Source of the DNA: Sphaerisporangium flaviroseum
Lineage (GTDB): Bacteria > Actinomycetota > Actinomycetes > Streptosporangiales > Streptosporangiaceae
Reading direction: 5' to 3'
NCBI RefSeq assembly: GCF_039537005.1
Contig: NZ_BAAAZR010000006.1
Location: 62,001 to 126,000, forward strand
DNA length: 64,000 bases
In this document: positions 1 through 7,986 of the stretch, one piece after another
Numbering within the stretch: the first letter of the stretch is position 1
How the letters are laid out: every line of letters starts with the position of its first letter
The notes under the pieces: model-generated
Told to the model about the DNA's origin: nothing
The model's input: the letters and a program-made list of their open reading frames with translations, nothing else
Database searches by the model: none
Program-made: the position numbers and the translations under genes

Positions 1-1
1 G

Positions 2-316
2 CTGATCGGGCCCGTCTCGACGCTGTGGATCTGGGTGACGGTGGTCGGCGTGGGGATGGGCTCGTTCCCGCTGGCGCTCACGCTGCTCGCGCTCCGCACC
101 CGCACGGCGGAGGTGACCGCCGCGCTGTCCGCCTTCGGGCAGAGCGCCGGATACCTCATCGCCGGCGCCGGGCCGCTCGTGGTGGGCATGCTCTACTCCG
201 CCACCGGGGGCTGGGCGGTGCCGTTCGCGCTGCTGTTCGTGGTCGTCGGCGCGCAGGTCCTCACCGGCTGGTACGCCGCGGGCGACCGCTATCTGGAGGA
301 CGAGCTCGCCGCCTGA
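2..316 (+). CDS. MFS transporter, C-terminal part (cut by window edge)
   Basis: The frame is open from base 2 to the TGA at 316 and gives the last 104 residues of a polytopic membrane protein. Three hydrophobic helices are visible: one around GVGMGSFPLALTLLALR, one around SAFGQSAGYLIAGAGPLVVG, and a last one (VPFALLFVVVGAQVL) before a short charged tail. The small-residue helix with a GQSAGY core is typical of the CynX/NimT group of the major facilitator superfamily, which export or import small organic ions. The substrate cannot be inferred from this part. The gene ends 73 bases before a strong hairpin and converges on the sigma factor gene. Confidence 0.75.
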   Translation: MIGPVSTLWIWVTVVGVGMGSFPLALTLLALRTRTAEVTAALSAFGQSAGYLIAGAGPLVVGMLYSATGGWAVPFALLFVVVGAQVLTGWYAAGDRYLEDELAA

Positions 317-347
317 GCCGCGGCTCCGCCAACCGCCGCAGGAGCGG

Positions 348-419
348 GCTTGCGCCCCATCGGGGGCGGCGCAAGCCGCTGGTCTCCCGTTCCCATGCCT
401 CGTGAGGAGGCATGGGAAC
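348..419. terminator. Two stacked hairpins between convergent genes
   Basis: The first hairpin pairs 348-356 (GCTTGCGCC) with 368-376. The second pairs 389-401 with 407-419, a perfect 13-bp stem (GTTCCCATGCCTC) around a 5-base loop. They lie between the stop codons of the MFS gene (+) and the sigma factor gene (-), so they most likely act as a bidirectional terminator. There is no long U-run, which is common in this group. Confidence 0.7.
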
Positions 420-450
420 CGGCGGCGCCTGGGCCGGGCTGCCCGGAGAG

Positions 451-1437
451 TCATGCCCCTCCGGACGTATCGGAGCGCTCGTCCGTGACATCGGCCTCCG
501 GGTGGTCATCCGCCGGCGGGCTCACCGGGAGTTCGGCCGTGCCGGCCCTCCCGAGCCGTGAGATCTTCTCGGGGTTCGCGATGAGGTAGACGGTCTGGAC
601 GGCTCCGTCGGCGACCAGCAGGGCGATCACCGTGACCGGCCTGCCCTCCAGGGTCACGACCATGGCGGGGCCGCCGTTCACCTCGGCCAGTTCGACGCCG
701 AGCGTCACGTCCTCGGGCAGGCCGATCGACGCCAGGAAGCGCCGGGTCTGCCCCTCGGAGGCGATTCCGGCGAGGAAGCGTGCGACCTTGGTGGCTCCCT
801 CGATGACGCGAACGGGCGCCCGTGCCTTCCCGCCGCCGTCCCCGACGAGCGTGACGTTCTGGGAGAGCAGCTCCAGCAGCCCTTCCAGGTCGCCTTCCGT
901 GCAGGCTTCGATGAAGCGCCGGGTCACCTGCCGGCGTTCCGCCCGGTTCACGTCGAAGCGCGGCCTGCGCTCCCGCACGTGGTCGCGGGCCCGCCGGGCG
1001 AGCTGCCGCGTCGCGGGCTCCGCGCGGCCGATCACCTCCCCGATCTCGGTGTAGGACATGCCGAACGCCTCGTGGAGGACGAAGACCGCCCGTTCCAGGG
1101 GCGACAGGGTCTCCAGGACCACCAGCAGGGCGAGGTCGACCGAGTCGGCCAGTTCGACGTGCTCGGACAGGTCGGGCTCGGTGCTGATGGGCTCGGGCAG
1201 CCACGGGCCGACGTACGCCTCGCGGCGGGCCTTCACCCTGCGCAGCCGGTCGATGGCGAGCCTGCTGGTCACCCGGATCAGGTAGGCCCTCGGGTCGTCG
1301 ACCCGCGTGGTGTCCACCTCGGACCAGCGCAGCCACGCCTCCTGCACCACGTCCTCGGCGTCCACCGCGCTGCCGAGGATCCTGTACGCGACGCCGGCGA
1401 GGACACGGCGATTCTCCTCGAAGATCTCAACGGACAT
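451..1437 (-). CDS. sigJ: ECF41-type RNA polymerase sigma factor (SigJ-like)
   Basis: This 328-residue extracytoplasmic-function sigma factor redirects RNA polymerase to alternative promoters. The sigma2 region spans about residues 5-70 and the sigma4 HTH about 105-155 (LSPLERAVFVLHEAFGMSY...). It carries the marks of the ECF41 family: WLPEP in the linker (79-83), a C-terminal SnoaL-like domain (about 165-295) with DGGGK (200-204), and NPEK (288-291). In known ECF41 proteins this C-terminal extension replaces a separate anti-sigma factor and tunes activity. The usual partner gene, a carboxymuconolactone decarboxylase, oxidoreductase or epimerase, is not next to it; the upstream neighbour is a small membrane protein. 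The start at 1437 leaves sigma2 complete. Confidence 0.93.
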   Translation of the reverse strand: MSVEIFEENRRVLAGVAYRILGSAVDAEDVVQEAWLRWSEVDTTRVDDPRAYLIRVTSRLAIDRLRRVKARREAYVGPWLPEPISTEPDLSEHVELADSVDLALLVVLETLSPLERAVFVLHEAFGMSYTEIGEVIGRAEPATRQLARRARDHVRERRPRFDVNRAERRQVTRRFIEACTEGDLEGLLELLSQNVTLVGDGGGKARAPVRVIEGATKVARFLAGIASEGQTRRFLASIGLPEDVTLGVELAEVNGGPAMVVTLEGRPVTVIALLVADGAVQTVYLIANPEKISRLGRAGTAELPVSPPADDHPEADVTDERSDTSGGA

Positions 1438-1475
1438 GTCTTACCTGACGGTTCGCCACCCGGGCAGCGTGACAT

Positions 1476-1517
1476 GCGGCGTTCATCCGCGAGGTGGCCC
1501 CGGCGGATGAACGCCGC
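1476..1517 (-). terminator. Perfect 15-bp inverted repeat upstream of sigJ
   Basis: GCGGCGTTCATCCGC at 1476-1490 pairs perfectly with 1503-1517 across a 12-base loop. It lies between the stop of the small membrane protein gene (1531) and the sigJ start (1437), both on the minus strand. It could terminate the upstream transcript, or act as an operator or attenuator for sigJ. The absence of a U-run leaves the choice open. Confidence 0.55.
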
Positions 1518-1530
1518 TCGGTCACGGTCG

Positions 1531-1923
1531 TCAGGCCCGGCGCAGGCCCAGGTACTGGAACTCGGCGAACACGGCCACGACCACCGCCTGGACCAGGACG
1601 AAGGCGACACCCAGCCCGTTCGGGTCGACCCAGCCGGTGAACAGCAGCGCGACGCTGTCGGCGAACCAGAGGACGTTCAGCGCGATCAGGGCCCAGACTC
1701 CGTTCCGTGGCGCCGCCGGCCGCGCCGCCATCCAGGCGACGAACGCGGCCACCGGGACCAGGAAGATGCCGCAACCCCGCAGGAGCGTCACCGGCAGGTG
1801 CGTCAGATCGGCGAGCGGCCCGGCGGCGACGGCGAGGAGGAGGCCGATCAGCCCCGTGGCGATCGCGTCGACCTGCAGGACGCGCTTGAGAAGGGGGGTC
1901 CGGGTGACAGTGGAAGTGATCAT
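1531..1923 (-). CDS. Small four-helix membrane protein of unknown function
   Basis: This is a 130-residue protein with about four hydrophobic segments: VDAIATGLIGLLLAVAAGPLA, LLRGCGIFLVPVAAFVAWMAA, VWALIALNVLWFADSVALLF and VAFVLVQAVVVAVFAEFQYL. I do not recognise a named family. The ATG at 1923 is preferred over the longer open frame to 1998 because AAGGAG sits seven bases upstream. The gene runs toward sigJ and may be part of the same response, but a strong hairpin separates them. It follows a larger membrane protein gene by 71 bases on the same strand. Confidence 0.7.
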   Translation of the reverse strand: MITSTVTRTPLLKRVLQVDAIATGLIGLLLAVAAGPLADLTHLPVTLLRGCGIFLVPVAAFVAWMAARPAAPRNGVWALIALNVLWFADSVALLFTGWVDPNGLGVAFVLVQAVVVAVFAEFQYLGLRRA

Positions 1924-1994
1924 GATGGTGCTCCTTTCGATCCCCTCCACAGGACCGCGGAACCCACTGCCACCTGCAGACATGGCACTGCCAT

Positions 1995-3437
1995 TCACTG
2001 CCGATTCTCTCCATCGACCCGGACAAACCCCCTCAAATCATCTGCGATCAGCTTCGCGGCGGCCGTCTGCCAGTTGTAGAGCGTCCGCTCCGGCACCTGA
2101 GTGAGGAACCAGTCGAACGCCTGCCGCTCCAGCGCGTCCAGCCCCGTACGGCTCGCGCCCCGCCGGTACGGCCGCAGTCCGGCGACGTAGGGGAAGTACA
2201 GAACGTTGTAGTACCGCCACTCCTCGCTCGTGCCGAACTCGCCGTCACGCGGCTTGAGCCGCAGGATGCTCTCGCGCAGCAGGGTCCGCAGCTCGGTCGC
2301 CCGCTCAAGCGGCCGGTCGCAGGCGCCCCTGGCCTTGAGCCGCGTGTCGATGACCGGGAGGTTCACAAGCGGGCTGCTCATGAGCTTGGCCAGGTCGCCG
2401 TATCCCGCGAGCGCGCGTCGCGTCAGCCGTACGAACTCGGCGTCGCCCATCGGCGGCGGGCCCTCGGCGCGGCGGGGAAGGGCCTCGGCGGAGTCGTGCA
2501 ACTCGGCCCGCTCGCGCCTGAGCTCGCCGTCGGCGGGAAACGCCAGACGGTCGAGCAGCCGGTGCACCGGAGCCGACAGCGTCCGCACGGCCGTCGCGGC
2601 GGCGATCAGCCCGAACAGAAGGAGGGTGAGCTGGAGGGACGGGCCACCGAGGACCATGGCCACGCCCACCTGGCCGGCGAAGACCGTGACGGTGAACACG
2701 GCGCCGAGGAACGCCCGTCCCATGTCCCGCCAGAGCGCCTCGCCGGCCTGGAAGGCGCTCGACATCGCGATCGCGACACCCAGCAGGATCACGTCCACGT
2801 CCATCGCGAGCAGCGCCGGCGGAGCCGGCGCGCCGAGCACGGGGAACAGCACCAGAGCGGTGCCGAGACAGAAGAACAGGGTGGCCGTCGTGAGGAGCCA
2901 GCCGATCCGCGGTAGCCGCGATCTCGCCAGGAGCACAAGGACGGTGGCCAGCGGAGCCAGCAGGAGCGCGCCGAGCAGCACGAGAGGCACCACACGCGAC
3001 GGCGACCCCGCGAGGACGGCTCCGAGGCCGGCGGAACCGGTGGGGTCGTGAAGCGCGACCGGCCCCCGGAGGGGGACGATCCCGCCCTGCGCCGTCACCA
3101 CCGCCAGCGTGGCCAGGGTCACGGGCACCAGCGCGCGGCGCCACAGAATGTCGAGCCGCTCTCTGCGGCCTTCGGGGAGCAGGGTCACACACGCCCCGGT
3201 CCACAGGATCATGGGCAGGCACACCAGGACCGTCTCCAGGCCGGCCACCACTTCGGCGCCCAGGGTGCTCCCGGCGGTCACGCCGGTGCCGGCGAGGTGG
3301 TGGACCAGCAACGCCAGCGCGTAGGCGATCAGCCCGAGGCCCGCCCGGCGCGATCCCGCCTCACCGGGCTCCCGGGCGATCACGTACAGACCCAGCCACC
3401 AGGTGACCCCGAACACCACGGCGACCAACGCCTGCAT
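1995..3437 (-). CDS. Polytopic membrane protein with cytoplasmic C-terminal domain, function unknown
   Basis: The protein is 480 residues long. The first 290 form about nine hydrophobic helices, beginning QALVAVVFGVTWWLGLYVIA, and the last 190 are charged and soluble with many Arg and Glu residues. The arrangement resembles sensor or signalling proteins with a multi-helix membrane input, but no kinase, cyclase or phosphodiesterase motif is visible in the soluble part. An LRPYRRGASRTGLDALERQAF segment lies near the end. The nearest upstream feature is the tRNA-Ala on the other strand. I cannot name its function. Confidence 0.7.
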   Translation of the reverse strand: MQALVAVVFGVTWWLGLYVIAREPGEAGSRRAGLGLIAYALALLVHHLAGTGVTAGSTLGAEVVAGLETVLVCLPMILWTGACVTLLPEGRRERLDILWRRALVPVTLATLAVVTAQGGIVPLRGPVALHDPTGSAGLGAVLAGSPSRVVPLVLLGALLLAPLATVLVLLARSRLPRIGWLLTTATLFFCLGTALVLFPVLGAPAPPALLAMDVDVILLGVAIAMSSAFQAGEALWRDMGRAFLGAVFTVTVFAGQVGVAMVLGGPSLQLTLLLFGLIAAATAVRTLSAPVHRLLDRLAFPADGELRRERAELHDSAEALPRRAEGPPPMGDAEFVRLTRRALAGYGDLAKLMSSPLVNLPVIDTRLKARGACDRPLERATELRTLLRESILRLKPRDGEFGTSEEWRYYNVLYFPYVAGLRPYRRGASRTGLDALERQAFDWFLTQVPERTLYNWQTAAAKLIADDLRGFVRVDGENRQ

Positions 3438-3566
3438 GGTCGACCCCCCTTCGCCGGTCGCGAGCGTAACGGGTCACGCTGATCATCGCCGGTGGGCCGA
3501 GGATGGCCGTCGCTTTTGGGTTTCCCCGCGGTGGTCAGATTCCTATAGACTGTCCGCGCATCGCAA

Positions 3567-3639
3567 GGGGCTATGGCGCAGCTGGTAGCGCGCCTCCATG
3601 GCATGGAGGAGGTCTGGGGTTCGAATCCCCATAGCTCCA
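3567..3639 (+). tRNA. tRNA-Ala (anticodon GGC), copy 1
   Basis: A 73-base cloverleaf: acceptor GGGGCTA/TAGCTCC (one G-U pair), D arm, anticodon stem CCTCC/GGAGG with loop ATGGCAT giving anticodon GGC, a T arm with GGTTCGAATCC, and discriminator A. CCA is not encoded. An identical copy lies at 13217-13289. A 10-bp stem-loop follows 15 bases downstream. Confidence 0.97.
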
Positions 3640-3654
3640 CCCTCGCGTTGACCG

Positions 3655-3680
3655 GATACCGCCCCCACAAGGGCGGTATC
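3655..3680 (+). terminator. Intrinsic terminator after tRNA-Ala copy 1
   Basis: GATACCGCCC (3655-3664) pairs perfectly with GGGCGGTATC (3671-3680) over a 6-base loop and is followed by a T-rich stretch (TCTGTTTACC). The second tRNA-Ala copy has a hairpin of the same design at the same place. Confidence 0.85.
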
Positions 3681-3697
3681 TCTGTTTACCGGACCCG

Positions 3698-4321
3698 ATG
3701 CTCGTCCCGGCCTGGCCGAGTGGCCATCGGAGACCGGACCGCTGGGAGGCCGGGAAGCTCGTGGACCACAGGACGCCACGCGTGGTGGTGCGGCGGGCGC
3801 TGCCGACGGAGCCCGCCGTTCGGGCGTCGGCGTCGCTGTTCGCCGCCGAGGCCGAGCGGCAGGGCATCCGCGCCGGGAGGCGCATGCTCCACGTCGGTCC
3901 CGAGCCCGCGAGCGAGCACGTCGCCGCCGCGCTGCGCGTCGAGCCCGGAGCCGACGTGCTGGCGCGGCGCAAGCTGCTGTCGGCCGACGACGTTCCCGTC
4001 CGCATCGCGACCAGCTACTTCCGCCTCGACCTCTTCGCCGGCACCCCGATCTGCGCCCCCGACTTCATCCGGCCCAGCCTGCAGGCCGGCATCGAGGCAC
4101 TCGGCCACCGCTTCGGCCACGCCGAAGAGGAGTTGCTCGCGCGCCCGCCGTCGGAGTTCGAGGCCGGCACGCTGCGGCTCGACCCGGGGGAGTGGATCGT
4201 CCAGATCGTGCGGGCGGGGTACTCCGTCGACGGCACCCCCGTCCACGTGCTGGAGACCATCTGCGCGGCCTCGCGCCACGTCTTCCCCATCGGCCAGGTC
4301 ACCGGCGCGGACGAGTTCTGA
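3698..4321 (+). CDS. UTRA effector-binding protein lacking a GntR HTH (possible remnant)
   Basis: From about residue 45 to the end the sequence reads as the UTRA ligand-binding domain of HutC-type GntR regulators: SLFAAEAERQGIRAGRRMLHVG, then LARRKLLSADDVPVRIATSYF, and a closing VHVLETICAASRHVFP segment. In a complete regulator a winged-helix DNA-binding domain of about 70 residues precedes it. Here only about 40 unrelated residues can come before UTRA, because the tRNA-Ala and its terminator end at 3680. The gene is therefore either a 5'-truncated regulator or a free-standing effector domain. No good ribosome site marks the 3698 start; an internal start is possible. A GNAT gene follows 81 bases downstream. 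Confidence 0.6.
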   Translation: MLVPAWPSGHRRPDRWEAGKLVDHRTPRVVVRRALPTEPAVRASASLFAAEAERQGIRAGRRMLHVGPEPASEHVAAALRVEPGADVLARRKLLSADDVPVRIATSYFRLDLFAGTPICAPDFIRPSLQAGIEALGHRFGHAEEELLARPPSEFEAGTLRLDPGEWIVQIVRAGYSVDGTPVHVLETICAASRHVFPIGQVTGADEF

Positions 4322-4402
4322 GGGCATCGGGCGCGCCGAGCCTCGGGTGAGTGGCCGAAAAGGGGTCGCTCCCGCGAAGGGCCCGTTGGCACACTGTCCC
4401 GC

Positions 4403-5227
4403 ATGGCCTGGACCTTCACCTCGGATCTCGACGAGTTCCCCGACGCCGCCGCGGCGTGGCTGCGCCGCGACCCCGTCCGCAACACGGTCCCGCTGACCGT
4501 GATCCGCCGCCTTCAGCATGGCCTGTGGCGCGAGGGGGCCATGCTCGGCTGGCTCACCACCGGCGGCGAGGTGCGCGGTGCCGTCCTCCACACGCCGCCC
4601 TACCCCCTGCTTCTCGGCGACATCCCGCTCGACTCGGTGCCCTCCCTCGCCGACGCGCTGGGCGAACGCGACCTCTCGGGCGTGAACGGGCCGTTGACAC
4701 AGGTCGAGGCCTTCGTCGCCGTCTGTGGCCGTCCAGAGACCTCCCGCATCTCGCACCGCCTCTACCGGCTGGAGACGCTCCAGCGGCCGCCGTCTCCAGG
4801 CGGCACCTCACGCCTGGCGGGCGAGGCGGACACCGGGCTGGCCGTCCGCTGGATGGGGGAGTTCCAGGCGGAGGCGGACCCGCTGAGCCCTTCCGACAAC
4901 CTCCTCCCCCAGGTCGAGGAGCGCATCGGGCACGGTGAGTTCGTGCTGTGGGAGGACGGAGGGCAGCCGGTGGCGCTGGCGGGGTTCTTCACCCCCATCA
5001 TGGGGATGTCGCGGATCGGCCCGGTGTACACCCCGCCGGAGCTACGCAGGCGCGGGTACGGCTCGGTGGTGACCCACGCCGCCACCCGCGCGGCGCAGGA
5101 GGCGGGGGCCGACCTGGTGCTGCTCTTCACCGACCTGGCCAACCCGACGTCGAACTCCATCTACCAGGCCCTCGGCTATCGCCCGGTCACCGACTACGCC
5201 ATCATCTCCCTGGCCCGGCGCGGCTGA
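4403..5227 (+). CDS. GNAT-family N-acetyltransferase
   Basis: The protein has 274 residues with an N-terminal half of its own and a C-terminal GNAT fold. The acetyl-CoA loop is seen as PELRRRGYGSVVTHAATRAA (about 213-232), with the RRxGxG pyrophosphate-binding signature, followed by the typical NPTSNSIYQALGYRPV ending, where Asn and Tyr line the active site. Acyl acceptors of this two-part group are unknown. The ATG at 4403 lies close to the end of the UTRA gene, so the two may be co-transcribed. Confidence 0.85.
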   Translation: MAWTFTSDLDEFPDAAAAWLRRDPVRNTVPLTVIRRLQHGLWREGAMLGWLTTGGEVRGAVLHTPPYPLLLGDIPLDSVPSLADALGERDLSGVNGPLTQVEAFVAVCGRPETSRISHRLYRLETLQRPPSPGGTSRLAGEADTGLAVRWMGEFQAEADPLSPSDNLLPQVEERIGHGEFVLWEDGGQPVALAGFFTPIMGMSRIGPVYTPPELRRRGYGSVVTHAATRAAQEAGADLVLLFTDLANPTSNSIYQALGYRPVTDYAIISLARRG

Positions 5228-5344
5228 CCGTGCCGGTGTGATCTCGTCGCGGGGCCTCGCCGCTAAGGGGCCGCCGGGGGTCGAGTAGGCGTCGAAGCGC
5301 CTGTGTGATCTCTGCGGCAATTGTGGAAACGGTCCGATGACAGG

Positions 5345-5358
5345 ACCGCAATTGCGGT
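5345..5358. promoter_or_regulatory. 14-bp palindrome upstream of the methyltransferase gene
   Basis: ACCGCAATTGCGGT is a perfect palindrome about 120 bases before the methyltransferase start. A second inverted pair, CGGTCC and GGACCG, overlaps its left side. It lies in the only spacer between the GNAT and methyltransferase genes and looks like a dimeric repressor site. No regulator gene sits beside it. Confidence 0.4.
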
Positions 5359-5477
5359 TTATGACCCCCAAGTTGAGTAATCGTCGCCCCCGATGTCAAC
5401 ACATTTTCTGACTGGGGTTGACTAAGTGGGTAATGTCCCTCTATCTAGGGAGAGTCGGATAAACGTCTCAGCGTTGG

Positions 5478-6140
5478 GTGGACCGAATGGCAACGGGAGG
5501 CTCTCGGGCGGCACACCGGGCGGCACAGGCCGAAGCGTTCGACCGCATCGGCGAGCGTTATGACGAGGCCTTCCCTTACAAGGGCGGTCAAATCGCGTCG
5601 GCCGAGTGGATACTGCGAAAGCTCCGCCCCGGCGCACGCGTGCTCGACGTCGGCTGCGGCACGGGCCTGCCGACGGCCAGGCAGTTCTTGGACGCCGGAT
5701 GCAAGGTGACGGGCATCGACATCTCGCCCGTCATGCTGGCCCTCGCCGAGAAGAACGTGCCGGAGGCCGATCTGCGCAGGCTCGACGTGGTCGACCTGGA
5801 CGCGACCCTCGGACGGTTCGACGCGATCGTGGCGTACTTCTCGCTGTCGATGCTGCGCCGGGACGAGATCATGGTGACGTTGCTCACGCTGCACGAACTC
5901 CTCCTGCCCGGCGGCCTGCTCGCCCTCGGCATGGTGGAGATCGACGTCGACAACGCGCCGGTCCACATCCTCGGCACGCCGATCCGGATGACCGGGTACG
6001 CCAGGTGCGCGCTGCGGGCGGTGGTGCAGGAAGCCGGGTTCAGCGTGCGCGAGCAGATGGACCTGGCCTACGTCCCCGCGAGCGAGCGGGAGCCGTTGGA
6101 AATGCAGCTCTTCCTCAACTGCCGGAGAAACACCTTCTGA
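5478..6140 (+). CDS. Class I SAM-dependent methyltransferase
   Basis: The 220-residue protein has a Rossmann methyltransferase core. Motif I is VLDVGCGTGLPTA (about 46-58), which binds S-adenosylmethionine. The acidic residue ending strand 2 is in VTGIDISPVML, motif II is FDAIVAYFSLSML, and motif III is LLPGGLLALGMVEID. It is of the Methyltransf_11/25 type and the acceptor is unknown. The GTG at 5478 and the ATG at 5487 are both possible starts. It has no obvious operon partner; the SDR gene that follows has its own operator. Confidence 0.87.
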   Translation: MDRMATGGSRAAHRAAQAEAFDRIGERYDEAFPYKGGQIASAEWILRKLRPGARVLDVGCGTGLPTARQFLDAGCKVTGIDISPVMLALAEKNVPEADLRRLDVVDLDATLGRFDAIVAYFSLSMLRRDEIMVTLLTLHELLLPGGLLALGMVEIDVDNAPVHILGTPIRMTGYARCALRAVVQEAGFSVREQMDLAYVPASEREPLEMQLFLNCRRNTF

Positions 6141-6255
6141 CCCGCGCGCAGGGAACGCCGTCGCCGTGCCTTCGGTGACGGAACGGTGGCGCATAATGGC
6201 CCGCCGAGCGCGTCGATGTTTGACGGGCGGGGACCCAGGCGCTTAAGTTCCGGAT

Positions 6256-6269
6256 ACCGACTGGTCGGT
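6256..6269. promoter_or_regulatory. TetR-type operator upstream of the SDR gene
   Basis: ACCGAC-TG-GTCGGT is a perfect 6-bp inverted repeat with a 2-base spacer, 18 bases before the SDR start codon. This half-site is common for TetR/AcrR regulators of lipid and xenobiotic genes in actinobacteria. No tetR gene is present within the window near it. Confidence 0.6.
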
Positions 6270-6287
6270 TTGAAACGGAGAACGCGT

Positions 6288-7076
6288 ATGCGGGTGCGAG
6301 ACCGGGTCGTCGTCGTGACCGGGGCGGCTAGCGGAATCGGGCGGGCCATGGCCCGGCGGTTCGCGCAGGAGGGCGCCGCGGGAGTGGTCGTCGCCGACCT
6401 GGACGAGGCGGGCGCCACCCAGGTCGCCAAGGACATCGGCGACCAGGCGATAGCCGTCCGGACGGACGTGTCCGTCCAGGACGAGGTCCGCGCCCTGGTC
6501 GACACCGCCGAGGAGGCGTTCGGCCCCGTCGGCCTGTTCTGCTCCAACGCCGGCGTGATCACCGGCCAGGGCCTGGCCGCCGACGACCTCGAATGGACCA
6601 GGACCATCGCGGTGAACGTGCTCGCCCACGTGTACGCCGCTCGCGTGGTGGTGCCCCGCATGGTCGAGCGAGGCGAGGGCTACCTGCTCAACACCTGCTC
6701 GGCCGCGGGAATGATCAGCTGCCCGGGAGACGCGCCGTACGCGGTGACCAAGGCGGCCGCGATCTCCTTCGCCGAATGGCTGTCCATCCACTACCGCACC
6801 AAGGGCCTCGGGGTGAGCGTGCTGTGCCCGCAGGGTGTGCGCACCGGGATGCTCGGACGCGGCTCGGAAGACCATGTCACCGCACGCGCGGTGAGCGCGT
6901 CCGGCGCGATCCTGGAGCCGGAGGCGGTGGCGGACGCCGTGATCGAGGGCCTCGACGCCGAGCGGTTCCACATCCTGCCGCATCCCGAGGTCGCCGAGTA
7001 CGTCCGCCGCAAGGCCGAGGACCCGGACCGCTGGCTCGCCGGCATGGCCAGATTCGTCGACTCGCTCGAAGGGTGA
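6288..7076 (+). CDS. SDR-family NAD(P)-dependent oxidoreductase
   Basis: This classical short-chain dehydrogenase has 262 residues. The cofactor motif TGAASGIGRA begins at about residue 10, NAGVITG follows the fourth strand, and the catalytic YAVTK motif with the upstream Ser (CSAAGMISCPG) is intact. The ATG at 6288 is chosen over the longer frame from 6186 because it starts directly before the first beta strand and has CGGAG upstream. The gene is five bases from the following SCO6745-type gene and probably forms an operon with it behind the operator at 6256. The substrate is unknown; an alcohol or hydroxyacyl compound is likely. Confidence 0.92.
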   Translation: MRVRDRVVVVTGAASGIGRAMARRFAQEGAAGVVVADLDEAGATQVAKDIGDQAIAVRTDVSVQDEVRALVDTAEEAFGPVGLFCSNAGVITGQGLAADDLEWTRTIAVNVLAHVYAARVVVPRMVERGEGYLLNTCSAAGMISCPGDAPYAVTKAAAISFAEWLSIHYRTKGLGVSVLCPQGVRTGMLGRGSEDHVTARAVSASGAILEPEAVADAVIEGLDAERFHILPHPEVAEYVRRKAEDPDRWLAGMARFVDSLEG

Positions 7077-7081
7077 GGCTC

Positions 7082-7921
7082 GTGGTAAGCACGCACACCG
7101 CCAGGAAGGCCTGGCGCCGGCTGGAACCCGTTCACGGCATGATCTACTTCGTTCCCGAGACGGTCGAGCAGTTCGCCGCCGTGGGTATCACCGACCGGCA
7201 GATGGGCTACTTCGCCTCCCGGGCGGCCGCCTTCGGCCGGGCGAGCGCCGAGGTGGTGATCGCCACGTTCTTCAACTTCTGCCCCGATCTCGTACGGCGA
7301 GCCCTGCCCGCCGCGTGGGACATCGTGACCCCTGAGCGCCTGCTGGACGCGCGGCTGCGAGCCGCGGGCGCCGCGCTCAAGCGTGCGGGACTGGACCAGC
7401 ACCCCGACCTGGCCGAGATCGTCACCCTCGCACGCCGGGCCGCCGAGGCGGCCCGCGAGCACCTGGAGGGCCGCCCGCTCTTCGCGGCGCACACCACGCT
7501 GCCCTGGCCCGAGGAACCGCACCTGGTGCTGTGGCACGCGCAGACCCTGCTGCGCGAGTTCCGGGGCGACGGGCACATCGCGGCGCTCACGGTGGAAGGG
7601 CTCAGCGGTCGTGAGGCCCTGGTCCTGCACGCCGCGAGCGGAGAGCTGCCGGCGATCTTCCTCAAGATCAGCCGGGGCTGGAGCGCGGCCGAGTGGGACG
7701 CCACCGAGGACGACCTGCGGGGCCGCGGCCTGCTCGGCGAGGGGCTGACCCTCACGGGCGAGGGTGAGGCGCTGCGCCGGCGGATCGAGGAGCGCACCGA
7801 CGTGCTCGCGCTGCCGGCCTACGCCTCGCTGGGGGAGGAGGGGTGCGAGCGCCTGGCCGAGATCGCGCGTTCCTTCGGCCGCACCGTGGTCGACAGCGGC
7901 CTGCTGAACCTGGCGCGCTGA
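7082..7921 (+). CDS. SCO6745-type protein (actinobacterial HTH-like family of unknown function)
   Basis: The 279-residue protein opens with the characteristic LEPVHGMIYFVPE segment and ends in a winged-helix-like region (about 195-279, with LRGRGLLGEGLTLTGEGEAL and a basic RRRIEERTD helix) that recalls MarR regulators. The family is widespread in actinobacteria but has no proven function. It starts with GTG five bases after the SDR stop, with GAGG inside the end of that gene, so translation is probably coupled. It could regulate or assist the SDR step; that is inference. Confidence 0.8.
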   Translation: MVSTHTARKAWRRLEPVHGMIYFVPETVEQFAAVGITDRQMGYFASRAAAFGRASAEVVIATFFNFCPDLVRRALPAAWDIVTPERLLDARLRAAGAALKRAGLDQHPDLAEIVTLARRAAEAAREHLEGRPLFAAHTTLPWPEEPHLVLWHAQTLLREFRGDGHIAALTVEGLSGREALVLHAASGELPAIFLKISRGWSAAEWDATEDDLRGRGLLGEGLTLTGEGEALRRRIEERTDVLALPAYASLGEEGCERLAEIARSFGRTVVDSGLLNLAR

Positions 7922-7986
7922 ACCCTCAGGTAAGCGCGGCGAAACCCTCAGGTGAGCGCGGCGAAACCCTCAGGTGAGCGCGGCGA
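7921..7986. repeat. Three tandem copies of 22 bp covering a gene 3' end
   Basis: Three head-to-tail 22-bp units start at 7921, 7943 and 7965. They are identical apart from one base in the first. The copy at 7965 contains the stop codon and last residues (FAALT) of the membrane protein gene on the minus strand; the other two repeat the same FAALT-stop text downstream, filling the spacer to the convergent SCO6745-type gene. Confidence 0.9.

Noticed and set aside
3543..3779. Minus-strand ORF containing MGIRTPDLLHAMEARYQLRH; the same text occurs at 13106-13330
   Set aside because: It is the antisense reading of the tRNA-Ala genes, a frequent false protein call; the two copies exist only because the tRNAs are identical.
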